Assembly: GCA_964626905.1 (NCBI GenBank)
Contig: CAZVHA010000001.1
Location: 186,001-250,000, forward strand
DNA: 64,000 nucleotides
From: REEB52 sp964626905
Lineage (GTDB): Bacteria; Chlamydiota; Chlamydiia; Chlamydiales; SM23-39
Direction: 5' to 3'
This document shows positions 16,670 through 24,769 of this stretch, one piece after another (the first letter of the stretch is position 1; every line of letters starts with the position of its first letter). The position numbers and the translations under genes were made by a program. Below the pieces are notes generated by a model. That model was not told where the DNA came from. It made no database searches and was given only the letters and a program-made list of their open reading frames with translations.

Positions 16670-18064
16670 ATGCTGAATAAAAGTAGAAGAATCGAGTCCA
16701 AGAATAAATTTCACTTTACAAGCCTTGGCTGCGCTAGAAACCTAGTTGATAGCGAGGTGATGATCGGCCTCCTTTTGAAGGCGGGCTACGAAATCGTCGC
16801 AACGCCAGCGACTGCCGATTATCTCGTCGTCAATACGTGTGGCTTTCTCGAATCGTCGCGCCAAGAGGGGCTGCAAGTGATCGGCGCTCTTTTCCAAGAG
16901 AAAAAGAGGGAGGCGAAGGTGATCGTGGCTGGTTGCATGGTGCAAAAACACAGCGGCGAGCTAAAAGAGCACTTTCCCGACATCCACTACATGCTCGGAT
17001 CTGGCGATGTGGAAAAGATTTTGGATGCTGTCAAGGCGGATGAGGCCGGTTTGGCGGTGAGTTCGGCGAAGAGCTATCTCGAGTGGGGTGAAATTCCGAG
17101 GATGCTTTCGACGCCGAGCTCTTACGCCTATTTAAAGATTGCCGAAGGGTGTAAGAAGCGGTGTGCTTTTTGCATCATTCCGACCATCAAGGGGCCGCTT
17201 AAGAGCAAAACGGAAGAGCAAGTTTTAAAAGAGTTTAACGCTTTGCTTGCGCAAGGGGTTTTTGAGGTGATTTTGATCGCGCAAGATCTCGGTGATTTTG
17301 GCAAAGATCGAAAGGAGAAAGGGGCCCTTGCTTCTCTTCTTCGAAAGATGTTGCAAGTGAAAAAGGATTTTTGGCTCCGCCTTTTGTACCTGTATCCCGA
17401 TGAGATCGATGATGAATTGGTCGAGGTGATGAAGAGCGATCCGAAAATTGTCCCCTATCTGGACATGCCGATCCAACATATTAACGACGAGATCCTCAAG
17501 GCGATGCACAGAAAAACTTCGCGAAGCCAAATCATCCATATTTTGACCCGCTTGCGAAAAGAGATTCCTCACATTGCGATCCGGACCAGTTTGATGGTCG
17601 GATTTCCGGGGGAAACCGAAGCGCAGTTCCAAGAACTTTTGGAGTTCATTCAAGAATATCCGCTCGACAACGTCGGTATTTTTAAATTCTCTTTGGAAAA
17701 AGAGGCGTATGCGGCGAAACTTGAGCCCCAAATTTCCGAAGAGGTGAAGCAAGAGAGGTTTGAGCGTTTGAGCCAGGTGCAATTTGAGATGGTCCGGAGA
17801 AGAGCCGAGAAGAAGGTGGGGCAAAAGATGGCTGTCCTCGTTGAGGGATTTCATCCCGATTCCGAGATGCTTCTCAGGGGAAGATCGACGGCGCAGTGCC
17901 CTGAGATTGATGGGCAAATGATTCTCAATGATTGGGAGTGTGTCAAAGATTTTGGCAAGCTCTATGAGGTCGAAGTGAGCGATGTGGCAGGGTACGATCT
18001 GATCGGGCGCGTTTTGCGAAAAATCCCCGAGAAGAAGGAGAAAAACAAATTAGCATTCATCTAA
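16670..18064 (+). CDS. rimO: Ribosomal protein S12 methylthiotransferase RimO
   Basis: About 465 residues. The protein adds a methylthio group to an Asp of ribosomal protein S12. The N-terminal domain (FHFTSLGCARNLVDSEVM, VNTCGFL, VAGCMVQ) supplies three cysteines for an auxiliary cluster. The radical-SAM motif CKKRCAFC (CxxxCxxC) comes near residue 160, followed by IPTIKGPLKSK, and a C-terminal TRAM-like domain closes the protein. SLGCARNLVDSE identifies RimO rather than MiaB. The ATG at 16670 is preferred to a TTG at 16634 on family length. The frame of the next gene begins inside its last codons. Confidence 0.95.
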   Translation: MLNKSRRIESKNKFHFTSLGCARNLVDSEVMIGLLLKAGYEIVATPATADYLVVNTCGFLESSRQEGLQVIGALFQEKKREAKVIVAGCMVQKHSGELKEHFPDIHYMLGSGDVEKILDAVKADEAGLAVSSAKSYLEWGEIPRMLSTPSSYAYLKIAEGCKKRCAFCIIPTIKGPLKSKTEEQVLKEFNALLAQGVFEVILIAQDLGDFGKDRKEKGALASLLRKMLQVKKDFWLRLLYLYPDEIDDELVEVMKSDPKIVPYLDMPIQHINDEILKAMHRKTSRSQIIHILTRLRKEIPHIAIRTSLMVGFPGETEAQFQELLEFIQEYPLDNVGIFKFSLEKEAYAAKLEPQISEEVKQERFERLSQVQFEMVRRRAEKKVGQKMAVLVEGFHPDSEMLLRGRSTAQCPEIDGQMILNDWECVKDFGKLYEVEVSDVAGYDLIGRVLRKIPEKKEKNKLAFI

Positions 18065-19203
18065 AAAAGGGAAAAGAGAAGCCGATCCTGCAAAAACACC
18101 ACTGGATCTATTCGGGCGCGGTAAAATCCATTCCTTCTATGGAAGAGGGCGATTTGGCCGAAGTCTTTTCTGCAGGGGGAGAAAAGTTGGGGACGGCGAC
18201 TTTGAGTCGGGGGAGATCGATTCTCGCCTCGATGCTCTCCTTTGGAGAAGAAAAAGTTACCGAGGCGATCCGGCGCAAAATCCAAGAGGCCATTTTGCTA
18301 AGGCAAAACTGGTTTCAAAAAGAGAAGACGAATGCGATTCGGCTCGTCAATGCAGAAGGGGATGGACTGCCCGGTCTTATCGTCGATGCTTATCATGATG
18401 TGTGGGTGATGCAAGTCTCGAATGGAGGGATGGAGGGGTTGAAGGGGACCATTATCGAAACCCTGTTGGAGTATAAGCCCAAAAGTCTTTTTGAGCGTTC
18501 GGGTTCATTCCTGCGGCGCAAAGAGGGGATGGGTGAAGTGAAGGGCCATCTCTATGGCGACCCCTGTTCTGAAGTAGAGATATTGGAAAATGGGCTCATG
18601 TTTTTTGTCGATGTGCTTCAAGGGCAAAAGACTGGCATGTTTCTCGATCAAAGAGAGATGCGCTCGCTTGTCCAATCGCTCGCACCTGGCAAAAAAGTGC
18701 TCAACTGCTTTGCTTACACGGCTGGTTTTTCAGTGGCAGCGCTTGCCGGAGGAGCCATTTCAGCAGTGAGCGTGGAGCAGAGCGCAAAATGTGCTCCTTG
18801 GATTGAAAAAAATCTTTCGTTGAACTCTCTTTCGAATCACACGCTTGTGACAGGGGATGTTTTTGATTATTTAAAGACGTGCAGTTGGGATTTTGATCTC
18901 GTGATTTTAGATCCCCCCGCATTCGTGAAAAAAAGGGACGACATCGCCAATGCTTTTCGCGCATACAAAGAGCTCAATCGAGCGGTTTTGGAAAAAATCA
19001 AACCGAACAGTCTGCTTCTCACCTCCTCTTGCTCTTATCATGTCGATGAATCCTTGTTTCAAAACATTCTCTTTCGGGCGGCACTTGAGGCAAATCGCTC
19101 AGTGCGCATTTTGGAAAGGCATAGACAGGCGCACGATCACCCCATTTCGATCTTCCACCCCGAAAGCAGTTACTTAAAAAGTTTCCTCCTTTCTATTGCC
19201 TAA
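18049..19203 (+). CDS. Class I SAM-dependent rRNA (cytosine) methyltransferase, RlmI-like, with PUA domain
   Basis: The C-terminal Rossmann domain has VLNCFAYTAGFSVAALAGGA (SAM-binding motif I), DLVILDPPAF (motif IV) and a late SCSYHVD motif, as in the RlmI/YccW family, which methylates 23S rRNA cytosines. The first ATG in frame is at 18139, but the codons before it read ISIHLKKGKEKPIL then HHWIYSGAV, the conserved start of the PUA domain. The true start must therefore be upstream. The best site is an ATT at 18049 with AAGGAG eight bases before it, which would overlap the rimO end by 16 bases. The stop is certain; the start is inferred. Confidence 0.85.
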   Translation: MSIHLKKGKEKPILQKHHWIYSGAVKSIPSMEEGDLAEVFSAGGEKLGTATLSRGRSILASMLSFGEEKVTEAIRRKIQEAILLRQNWFQKEKTNAIRLVNAEGDGLPGLIVDAYHDVWVMQVSNGGMEGLKGTIIETLLEYKPKSLFERSGSFLRRKEGMGEVKGHLYGDPCSEVEILENGLMFFVDVLQGQKTGMFLDQREMRSLVQSLAPGKKVLNCFAYTAGFSVAALAGGAISAVSVEQSAKCAPWIEKNLSLNSLSNHTLVTGDVFDYLKTCSWDFDLVILDPPAFVKKRDDIANAFRAYKELNRAVLEKIKPNSLLLTSSCSYHVDESLFQNILFRAALEANRSVRILERHRQAHDHPISIFHPESSYLKSFLLSIA

Positions 19204-19260
19204 AAAGTTGTTAATGATTAGAATGCTTTGCTTTAACAGAAGCTTTACCAAAGGATGGAT

Positions 19261-19998
19261 ATGAACAGAATGGAGCAGAGCCCTCAAGGATATAGATATA
19301 GTTCGGATGGGCGATTCTTAGGCAATCTGGGATCGAAAGACAAACCAAAAACAAAAGCAGTTGAGGCTAAGACTACGAATTGCTTCTCGTCGATGGAGCC
19401 AAGACTCAATCACCTAGTGGCGCTTGTGGGAACACCTGTGATGGCTTGTACTGTTGCTAAAACAATGGTCCAGTCCCTCTTAAGAGTGGTCACTTTTCAG
19501 GATTTCTGGCAGAAACACCCGCTAGAATTACCCTACAGCTTGAAGGAGAGAAGTATTGATTTTCTAACACACGTGGGAAATATTTTTCTAACCCCTCTCG
19601 TCCTTTTGGCTACCGTGATTATCAATATTGCGGGGATCATTTGTGGGAATAAGCCAATTGTGGGCACAGCCAATTTTGCAGACCTGCATGGTATTGCAGA
19701 GGTTGTTGCTATCGTTGGAGTCGCGACTTGTGCTAGGAGTGTGTGTGCTCTATACAAAAATCGAGATCTGCGGAATGCAGGTCCTCGAGGGCTCAACGAC
19801 CCTGACACGATTAGGGCGATACGGCTTACACTGGCGGGTGCTGCGAACATTAGAGACCTCTTCATTTCTACATCCCTTCTAAACGCCCTTATGATAAAGA
19901 TTCTGAAAAACACATTATTCACTCCAGAACAGTTCCAGCAAATGAAAACTGATGTCCAAAAGATGCTAGAGGCAGAAGCGCAACCGAAGCCAGCTTAG
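19261..19998 (+). CDS. Inc-like membrane protein, unknown function
   Basis: About 245 residues. There are two or three long hydrophobic segments: LVALVGTPVMACTVAKTMVQSLL (near residue 55), VGNIFLTPLVLLATVIINIAGIICG (near 110) and a weaker one near 145. The N-terminal 45 residues are soluble and polar, with no signal peptide. A hydrophilic N-terminus plus paired hydrophobic stretches is the usual look of chlamydial inclusion-membrane proteins, but this is an inference from shape only. AAGGATGG precedes the ATG at 19261; an ATG at 19255 is also possible. A strong terminator follows. Confidence 0.65.
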   Translation: MNRMEQSPQGYRYSSDGRFLGNLGSKDKPKTKAVEAKTTNCFSSMEPRLNHLVALVGTPVMACTVAKTMVQSLLRVVTFQDFWQKHPLELPYSLKERSIDFLTHVGNIFLTPLVLLATVIINIAGIICGNKPIVGTANFADLHGIAEVVAIVGVATCARSVCALYKNRDLRNAGPRGLNDPDTIRAIRLTLAGAANIRDLFISTSLLNALMIKILKNTLFTPEQFQQMKTDVQKMLEAEAQPKPA

Positions 19999-20018
19999 CT
20001 CTCAGAGCTAAAGGAATA

Positions 20019-20043
20019 GGCCTCTCCTTCGAGAGGCCGTTTT
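20019..20043 (+). terminator. Rho-independent terminator
   Basis: GGCCTCTC and GAGAGGCC form a perfect 8-bp stem with a CTTC tetraloop, followed by GTTTT. It lies 20 bases after the stop of the Inc-like gene. Confidence 0.9.
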
Positions 20044-20119
20044 AGCTGGAGAAGATTTTCTATACATTTATTGTGAAAACTTGTTCACTTCCAAGTAGAA
20101 CTATTGGGAGTTAAATCGG

Positions 20120-21460
20120 ATGAGTCGGCAGCGAAAATTCACAAGTTATACGCTATTTGTCTCTTGTGTTGCGGCAATTGGGGGCATTCTCTTTGGGTAC
20201 AATGCGAGTGTTATTTCGGGGGTTTTATTATTTATCTCGAACAAGTTTCAGCTTTCCACTTTTGAGCAAGAGCTGATTGTGAGCACGCTTCTAATCGGAG
20301 CGCTTATTGGCGCGTTGATTGGGGGAGTGATTGCCGATTTGTTTGGGAGAAAGAAGACTCTTTTTCTCACTCTTTTTCTTTTCCTCATTGGAATTTTGAC
20401 TTTGACAATGGCGAGCAGTTTTAACGCATTTCTGATTGGGCGGCTTATTTCTGGTTTTGCTGTGGGGATTGTCTCGATGGCAGTTCCCTTGTACATCGCG
20501 GAGATGTCTCCTGCGGGAAATCGGGGGGCGCTCGTCTCTCTCAACCAGCTTTGCATTACGATTGGCATACTCCTCGCCTATATTGTCACCTATTCTCTAG
20601 CTGATTCGGGGAGTTGGCGCAATATGTTTGCCTTTGCTCTGATTCCGACGGTCTTGCAATTTGTGGGGCTTTTTTTCGTGGCAGAAACTCCCTCTTGGCT
20701 GATGAGTCATGAAAAGAGGGAAGAGGCCGATCAGATCTTGCATAAGATCCAAGTGGCGCCGAAGGATAAGCGACTTGTCCGGGAGAAAAAGGGGGAAGAT
20801 TTTCCGACGAAAAAAGATTTTCGGGAGCTTTTTTCCAAAAATGTGCGGATGCCCTTTTTGATTGGGATTGGTGTTGCGGTGTTTCAATCGATCACTGGGA
20901 TCAATACAGTCATCTATTATGCCCCTAAAATTTTTCAGCTCGCAGGGTATACGGAGGCGACGACGGCTCTTTTTGCCACGATGCTGGTTGGGATCATCAA
21001 CGTGATTGTGACGATCATTTCTTTATGGCTGATTGATCGGATTGGGCGAAGACCTCTTTTGGTTTCTGGGCTGATCGGGATGGCATTTTCCCTCGTCATT
21101 CTCGGATTTTCATTTTTCATTGAAGGGGAGGGGTCGGGATTGACTGCTATTTTTGCTATGTTGATCTATGTCGCTTTTTTTGCTGTGAGTCTGGGACCTG
21201 TGGCATGGCTCATTATTTCTGAGGTGTATCCGCTCGGCATTCGGGGAAGGGCGATGGGGATTGCGACTTTTGCGAATTGGATCTCAAATTACTTTGTCTC
21301 GCTCACATTTCTCTCTTTGATCGGGATTCTTGGAGCCTTTGGAACGTTTTGGCTTTACGCAATCATTTGCATCTTAGGCCTCTGGTTTGTTATAAAGTTA
21401 GTGCCGGAGACGAAAGGCAAAACATTTGAACAAATCCAGGCATTTTGGAAAAGGTCATGA
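20120..21460 (+). CDS. Sugar porter (MFS) family transporter
   Basis: 446 residues with 12 predicted transmembrane helices. The sugar-porter signatures are present: LFGRKKT between helices 2 and 3, GRLISGFAVGIVSMAVPLYIAE around helix 4, RGALVSLNQL after helix 4, the quinone/substrate loop QSITGINTVIYYAPKIF in helix 7, IDRIGRRPLL, and the final PETKGKTFEQIQ. It is probably a proton symporter for a hexose or pentose of the XylE/GalP/GLUT type. The stop overlaps the start of a class I aldolase by 4 bases (ATGA), which links sugar uptake with glycolysis. Confidence 0.93.
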   Translation: MSRQRKFTSYTLFVSCVAAIGGILFGYNASVISGVLLFISNKFQLSTFEQELIVSTLLIGALIGALIGGVIADLFGRKKTLFLTLFLFLIGILTLTMASSFNAFLIGRLISGFAVGIVSMAVPLYIAEMSPAGNRGALVSLNQLCITIGILLAYIVTYSLADSGSWRNMFAFALIPTVLQFVGLFFVAETPSWLMSHEKREEADQILHKIQVAPKDKRLVREKKGEDFPTKKDFRELFSKNVRMPFLIGIGVAVFQSITGINTVIYYAPKIFQLAGYTEATTALFATMLVGIINVIVTIISLWLIDRIGRRPLLVSGLIGMAFSLVILGFSFFIEGEGSGLTAIFAMLIYVAFFAVSLGPVAWLIISEVYPLGIRGRAMGIATFANWISNYFVSLTFLSLIGILGAFGTFWLYAIICILGLWFVIKLVPETKGKTFEQIQAFWKRS

Positions 21461-22512
21461 GCTATTTAGAAATTGAGAAGATTTTAGAGGGTGATGCCGA
21501 ATCGCTTTTAAAACACACATGCAAAACAGTTGCGAAGGAAAAGCTCCATTTGCCCGGTCCTGACTGGGTCGATCGGATTTTTCACCAAAGCGATCGGAAC
21601 ATTCGGACTCTTCGCAGTTTGCAGACCCTCTTTTCTCATGGGAGGCTTAAAAATACTGGATATCTCTCGATTCTCCCACTCGATCAGGGGGTTGAGCACT
21701 CGGCGGGGGCCTCATTTGCCACTAACCCCGAATATTTTGATCCTGAAAACATCGTCAAACTGGCGATGGAAGGGGGGTGCAACGCGTTGGCGAGCACTTT
21801 GGGCACTTTGGGGATTGTTGCCAGAAAATACGCCCATAAAATTCCGCTCCTTCTCAAGTTCAATCACAATGAATTGCTCCTCTATCCGAATATCTATGAG
21901 GAGACCCTGTTTGCCTCGGTCAAGCAAGCGTATGAAATGGGGTGTGTGGCAGTGGGTGCGACGATCTATTTTGGCTCTAAAGAATCGCGCGAACAAATTG
22001 TCCAGGTCAGCCATGCTTTTGCCCATGCGCATGAGCTCGGCATGGCCACAGTTCTTTGGTGTTATTTGCGCAATAGCGCCTTTAAAACAGCAGAGGAAGA
22101 TTTTCACGATGCAGCCGACTTGACAGGCCAGGCAAATCACCTGGGAGCGACGATTGAGGCCGATATCGTCAAACAAAAATTGCCCACATGCAACGGGGGA
22201 TTTAAGGCCTTGAAATTTGGCAAAACCGATGAAAAAATGTATAGCCAGCTCTCCACAGATCATCCGATCGACTTGACCCGCTACCAAGTGATCAATGGCT
22301 ATATGGGCCGTATTGGGCTCATCAATTCAGGTGGGGCATCGGGTAAAAATGATCTGCATGACGCCGTTATGACCGCCGTCATCAATAAAAGGGCCGGGGG
22401 GATGGGGCTCATTTCCGGGAGAAAATCGTTCCAAAAACCGATGAGAGATGGAATCAAATTGCTCAACGCAATCCAAGATGTCTATTTGGCCAAGGAAATC
22501 TCTCTTGCGTAA
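21457..22512 (+). CDS. fbaB: Class I fructose-bisphosphate aldolase (DhnA/FbaB type)
   Basis: 351 residues. It belongs to the archaeal-type class I aldolases, which cleave fructose-1,6-bisphosphate through a Schiff base. Diagnostic blocks are LSILPLDQGVEHSAG (phosphate-binding start of the barrel), LLLKFNHNE, VAVGATIYFGSKES, a catalytic Lys probably in IEADIVKQKLP, and VINGYMGRIGLINSGGASGKNDLHDA near the C-terminus. Chlamydiae lack the usual class II enzyme and use this form. The ATG at 21457 overlaps the transporter stop (ATGA), so translation is coupled. Confidence 0.94.
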   Translation: MSYLEIEKILEGDAESLLKHTCKTVAKEKLHLPGPDWVDRIFHQSDRNIRTLRSLQTLFSHGRLKNTGYLSILPLDQGVEHSAGASFATNPEYFDPENIVKLAMEGGCNALASTLGTLGIVARKYAHKIPLLLKFNHNELLLYPNIYEETLFASVKQAYEMGCVAVGATIYFGSKESREQIVQVSHAFAHAHELGMATVLWCYLRNSAFKTAEEDFHDAADLTGQANHLGATIEADIVKQKLPTCNGGFKALKFGKTDEKMYSQLSTDHPIDLTRYQVINGYMGRIGLINSGGASGKNDLHDAVMTAVINKRAGGMGLISGRKSFQKPMRDGIKLLNAIQDVYLAKEISLA

Positions 22513-22593
22513 GGTTTAGGCGATTCCCATCCCATTAACAAATTAATCACATTAAAAAATGCATATTAAATAATTTACTTTAAAACTGTTTAT

Positions 22594-23397
22594 ATGTTTA
22601 ATTGTTGCATGAGTATACAAAACATCAATTATAGACGTTTCGCATTTGCGTATGAAATTACTGACTCAAATGTTGAAAAATTATCAGACGCCAAAGTGAT
22701 TTGTATCGGGGAGCAGCATGATCAAGACCATATGCGCAAGGATGCTGCTGAACTCATCGACACCCTTACCCGAGAAGGAGATGTTGTTCTTATAGAAGAT
22801 GATTCACAAGGGCAGATCTTAAATGTGGGGGATATTCAATCCAAATATATCAAGTCCCAAGTTCCTATCTATGGATGGGATATGCCCTTACAGACTAATG
22901 TTGACTTTGCTGAAGCAATACATAGAGCCGAACATCCCGACTCTTATCTCAGATACGGCTCTTGGCTCGGCCGCCGCATACGCTCATTAATTCCCACAAC
23001 CCCTGGGTGTAAAACATTATGTTGTTTCTATTCGGCAATGTGTTGTTTAGAATTGCTTTCCGTCGCTTCTTGTTGCATTAAAAAGTATTATACAATAGAA
23101 GCAGAGAGATTATGGCAAGAAGCACTAAATGAAGTTTATGATCAAAATGTCCATATGAATCAAGAGATTCTCAAAGCTTTGAACTCATACGAAAGGGTAT
23201 TTGTGATTGGGGGTGATGGACATTTTAATAAGACTCACGACATTGATGAAGACGGTTTTGACTACACGCCAACGCATGATGCTGTAGATGAAACAATAAA
23301 CTTTTTCAAAAAACATCGCATTCCATATGCAATTCTCCAGCATAAAGATCTAACTCTCACAGATCCAAGGACTTCAAAAAGTTCGCAGCTTGAATAA
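22594..23397 (+). CDS. Putative Tiki/ChaN/EreA-superfamily protein with hydrophobic Cys-rich insert
   Basis: 267 residues. The N-terminal half reads KVICIGEQHDQDHMRKDAAE, then VVLIEDDSQGQ and YGWDMPL. The C-terminal half has RVFVIGGDGHFNKTHD. The GExHxxxxxR start, VVLIE strand and closing GxGH fit the Tiki/TraB/ChaN/EreA group of metal-dependent hydrolases, with His and Glu as putative ligands. Between the halves is a hydrophobic Cys-rich stretch (CKTLCCFYSAMCCLELL..., about residues 139-165) that could insert in a membrane. I rate the family call as moderate. Start is either 22594 or the ATG at 22609. The 3' end overlaps the convergent ATPase by 41 bases. Confidence 0.6.
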   Translation: MFNCCMSIQNINYRRFAFAYEITDSNVEKLSDAKVICIGEQHDQDHMRKDAAELIDTLTREGDVVLIEDDSQGQILNVGDIQSKYIKSQVPIYGWDMPLQTNVDFAEAIHRAEHPDSYLRYGSWLGRRIRSLIPTTPGCKTLCCFYSAMCCLELLSVASCCIKKYYTIEAERLWQEALNEVYDQNVHMNQEILKALNSYERVFVIGGDGHFNKTHDIDEDGFDYTPTHDAVDETINFFKKHRIPYAILQHKDLTLTDPRTSKSSQLE

Positions 23398-24478
23398 CCT
23401 GAATTTCCTTGTCGACTCTTTCCCGTTTTAATTCTTTGACAATTTGGCAGCCGGGAAGTTTGTATTTTTCATGAAAATAGAGGAGGGGAGGGTGGATGGC
23501 GGAGTCCCCATATTTTACTTCTATCATTTTTTCAATACGAGCATCGCGAATGAGGGCAAAATCAACCTCTTGCTTTTCTTTGGTATGCAAGTAATGAAGG
23601 GAATAGTTTTCGGCCCTATAATCAATCTTAGCAAAAACATGCTTGAGTAGACATCCGGCGACCAAATTTTCAAACTTGGCTCCCAGGTCTCCTTTGACGA
23701 GTCCCGTATCGAAAAAATAGATTTTAGGTTCTTTGAGTAAGCTTCGCGCAATATTTTTGGAAAAAGGGGTAATGCGAAAGACGATATAAAGAGCTTCTAG
23801 AATTTGGATATATTTCTTCACAGTATTGGGCGAAATGCCCGCATCTTCTGCAATGGATGTATAAGAAATGGGGGAGCCGATTTTTTCCCTTAGTAATTCA
23901 AAAACCAAACGGATGGCATTGACGTTTTGAATTTGATCGAAATCCAAAACATCTTCTCTCAATAAACTATCGATATACTGATTTCTCCAACGACCCGCAT
24001 CCACTAGGTTTTCAGCTAAGAACGGCTCGGGAAATCCCCCTCTTTCTAAAAAACGATCCAAGGTATACGCGTGATGCTCCTTTTCACACTCGGCAGGGGA
24101 AAGGGGCATCAGTCGATGGAGAAAATAACGGCCAGCAAGGGAATCCCCCACACGGTAGAAAATTTCCAAGCGAGCACTGCCCGTAACCAGGATTTTTTGA
24201 TGCGGCAATTTCGTATCATAGACCCCTTTGAGGAAATTTTTCCATTTTTCCATTTTATGGATTTCATCGAGGATAATCAGTTCCACGGAGGGGAGCCAAG
24301 CTTCTTTTTGAATGATTTTTCTATCTTCAAGATGGTCGTAATTCAGATAAACAAAAGAGGAGAACTCTTTTGCAAGCTCTTTAGCTAGAGTAGTTTTCCC
24401 AGCCTGCCGAGGACCAGCGAGAAGCACCATTTTTTTTTGCAAATCGCGAAAAATGGCCTGTTTTTGAAACCTTTCCAT
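23357..24478 (-). CDS. AAA ATPase with DUF4143 nuclease-like C-terminus (copy 2)
   Basis: 373 residues. Walker A is GPRQAGKTTLA, Walker B is ELIILDEIHKMEKW, sensor-like VTGSARLE, then DSLAGRYFLHRLMPLSPAE. A winged-helix-like segment, ISYTSIAEDAGISPNTVKKYIQILE, lies mid-protein and could bind DNA. The C-terminal DUF4143 region has KQEVDFALIRDARIEKMIEVKYGD with the D...ExK nuclease-type pattern. It has the same layout as copy 1 at 15313-16494. Its ATG is only 8 bases from a -10 box and has no ribosome site at proper spacing, so the mRNA may be leaderless. Repeats overlap its promoter. Confidence 0.9.
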   Translation of the reverse strand: MERFQKQAIFRDLQKKMVLLAGPRQAGKTTLAKELAKEFSSFVYLNYDHLEDRKIIQKEAWLPSVELIILDEIHKMEKWKNFLKGVYDTKLPHQKILVTGSARLEIFYRVGDSLAGRYFLHRLMPLSPAECEKEHHAYTLDRFLERGGFPEPFLAENLVDAGRWRNQYIDSLLREDVLDFDQIQNVNAIRLVFELLREKIGSPISYTSIAEDAGISPNTVKKYIQILEALYIVFRITPFSKNIARSLLKEPKIYFFDTGLVKGDLGAKFENLVAGCLLKHVFAKIDYRAENYSLHYLHTKEKQEVDFALIRDARIEKMIEVKYGDSAIHPPLLYFHEKYKLPGCQIVKELKRERVDKEIQVIQAANFLKSLDL

Positions 24479-24486
24479 ACCTGACT

Positions 24487-24544
24487 ATTATGCAGAAGAA
24501 TGCGGAAAAGTCAAGACTTTTTCGCATTCCCCTGCGGAAAAGTC
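24487..24544 (-). promoter_or_regulatory. Promoter with three TGCGGAAAAGTC operator half-sites of DUF4143 ATPase copy 2
   Basis: On the minus strand TTGACT (24514-24509) and CATAAT (24492-24487), 16 bases apart, make a strong core. ATGCGGAAAAGTC (24500-24512) and GACTTTTTCGCAT (24515-24527) are inverted with one mismatch and cover the -35. A third copy, TGCGGAAAAGTC, lies at 24533-24544 in direct orientation to the first, 32 bases away (about three turns). Between the -10 and the ATG there are only 8 bases. This arrangement fits a dimer or tetramer repressor that blocks polymerase. Confidence 0.75.
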
Positions 24545-24730
24545 AGTCCCCCGGTCTCTATAAAGCCCATCTAAGCTGCCATTGGATTCCTATCCTAAAG
24601 CTACAATACATTGTATTTAAGCTGCTTAAGAGCGTTCAGCCTGTTTTTTACCATTAATTATAAAATTTTTATGCAAGACAGGTGAAAATAAATCTAAAAA
24701 AAGCGATACTCAGACCCCTGCTTAAAATGC

Positions 24731-24754
24731 AATTTGTTCAAAGTGTAACAAATT
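24731..24754. promoter_or_regulatory. Inverted repeat upstream of the exported NTase/HEAT gene
   Basis: AATTTGTT and AACAAATT are separated by 8 bases, 15 bases upstream of the ATG at 24770. The position fits an operator or an mRNA leader hairpin. No good -10/-35 pair or ribosome site can be assigned with it, so function is only suggested by position. Confidence 0.4.
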
Positions 24755-24769
24755 TGAAAAAAGTTTTTT

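Noticed and set aside
17225..17917. 230-codon minus-strand frame
   Set aside because: Antisense shadow of rimO; no domain and no start signal.
21530..22287. Two long frames (plus 197 codons, minus 191 codons) across the aldolase gene
   Set aside because: Out-of-frame shadows of a well identified class I aldolase.
24500..24544. Possible short CRISPR-like array (three similar units)
   Set aside because: Units are 12-13 bases with unequal spacing and one is inverted; they overlap a promoter, so operator sites explain them better. No CRISPR array or cas gene was found in the window.
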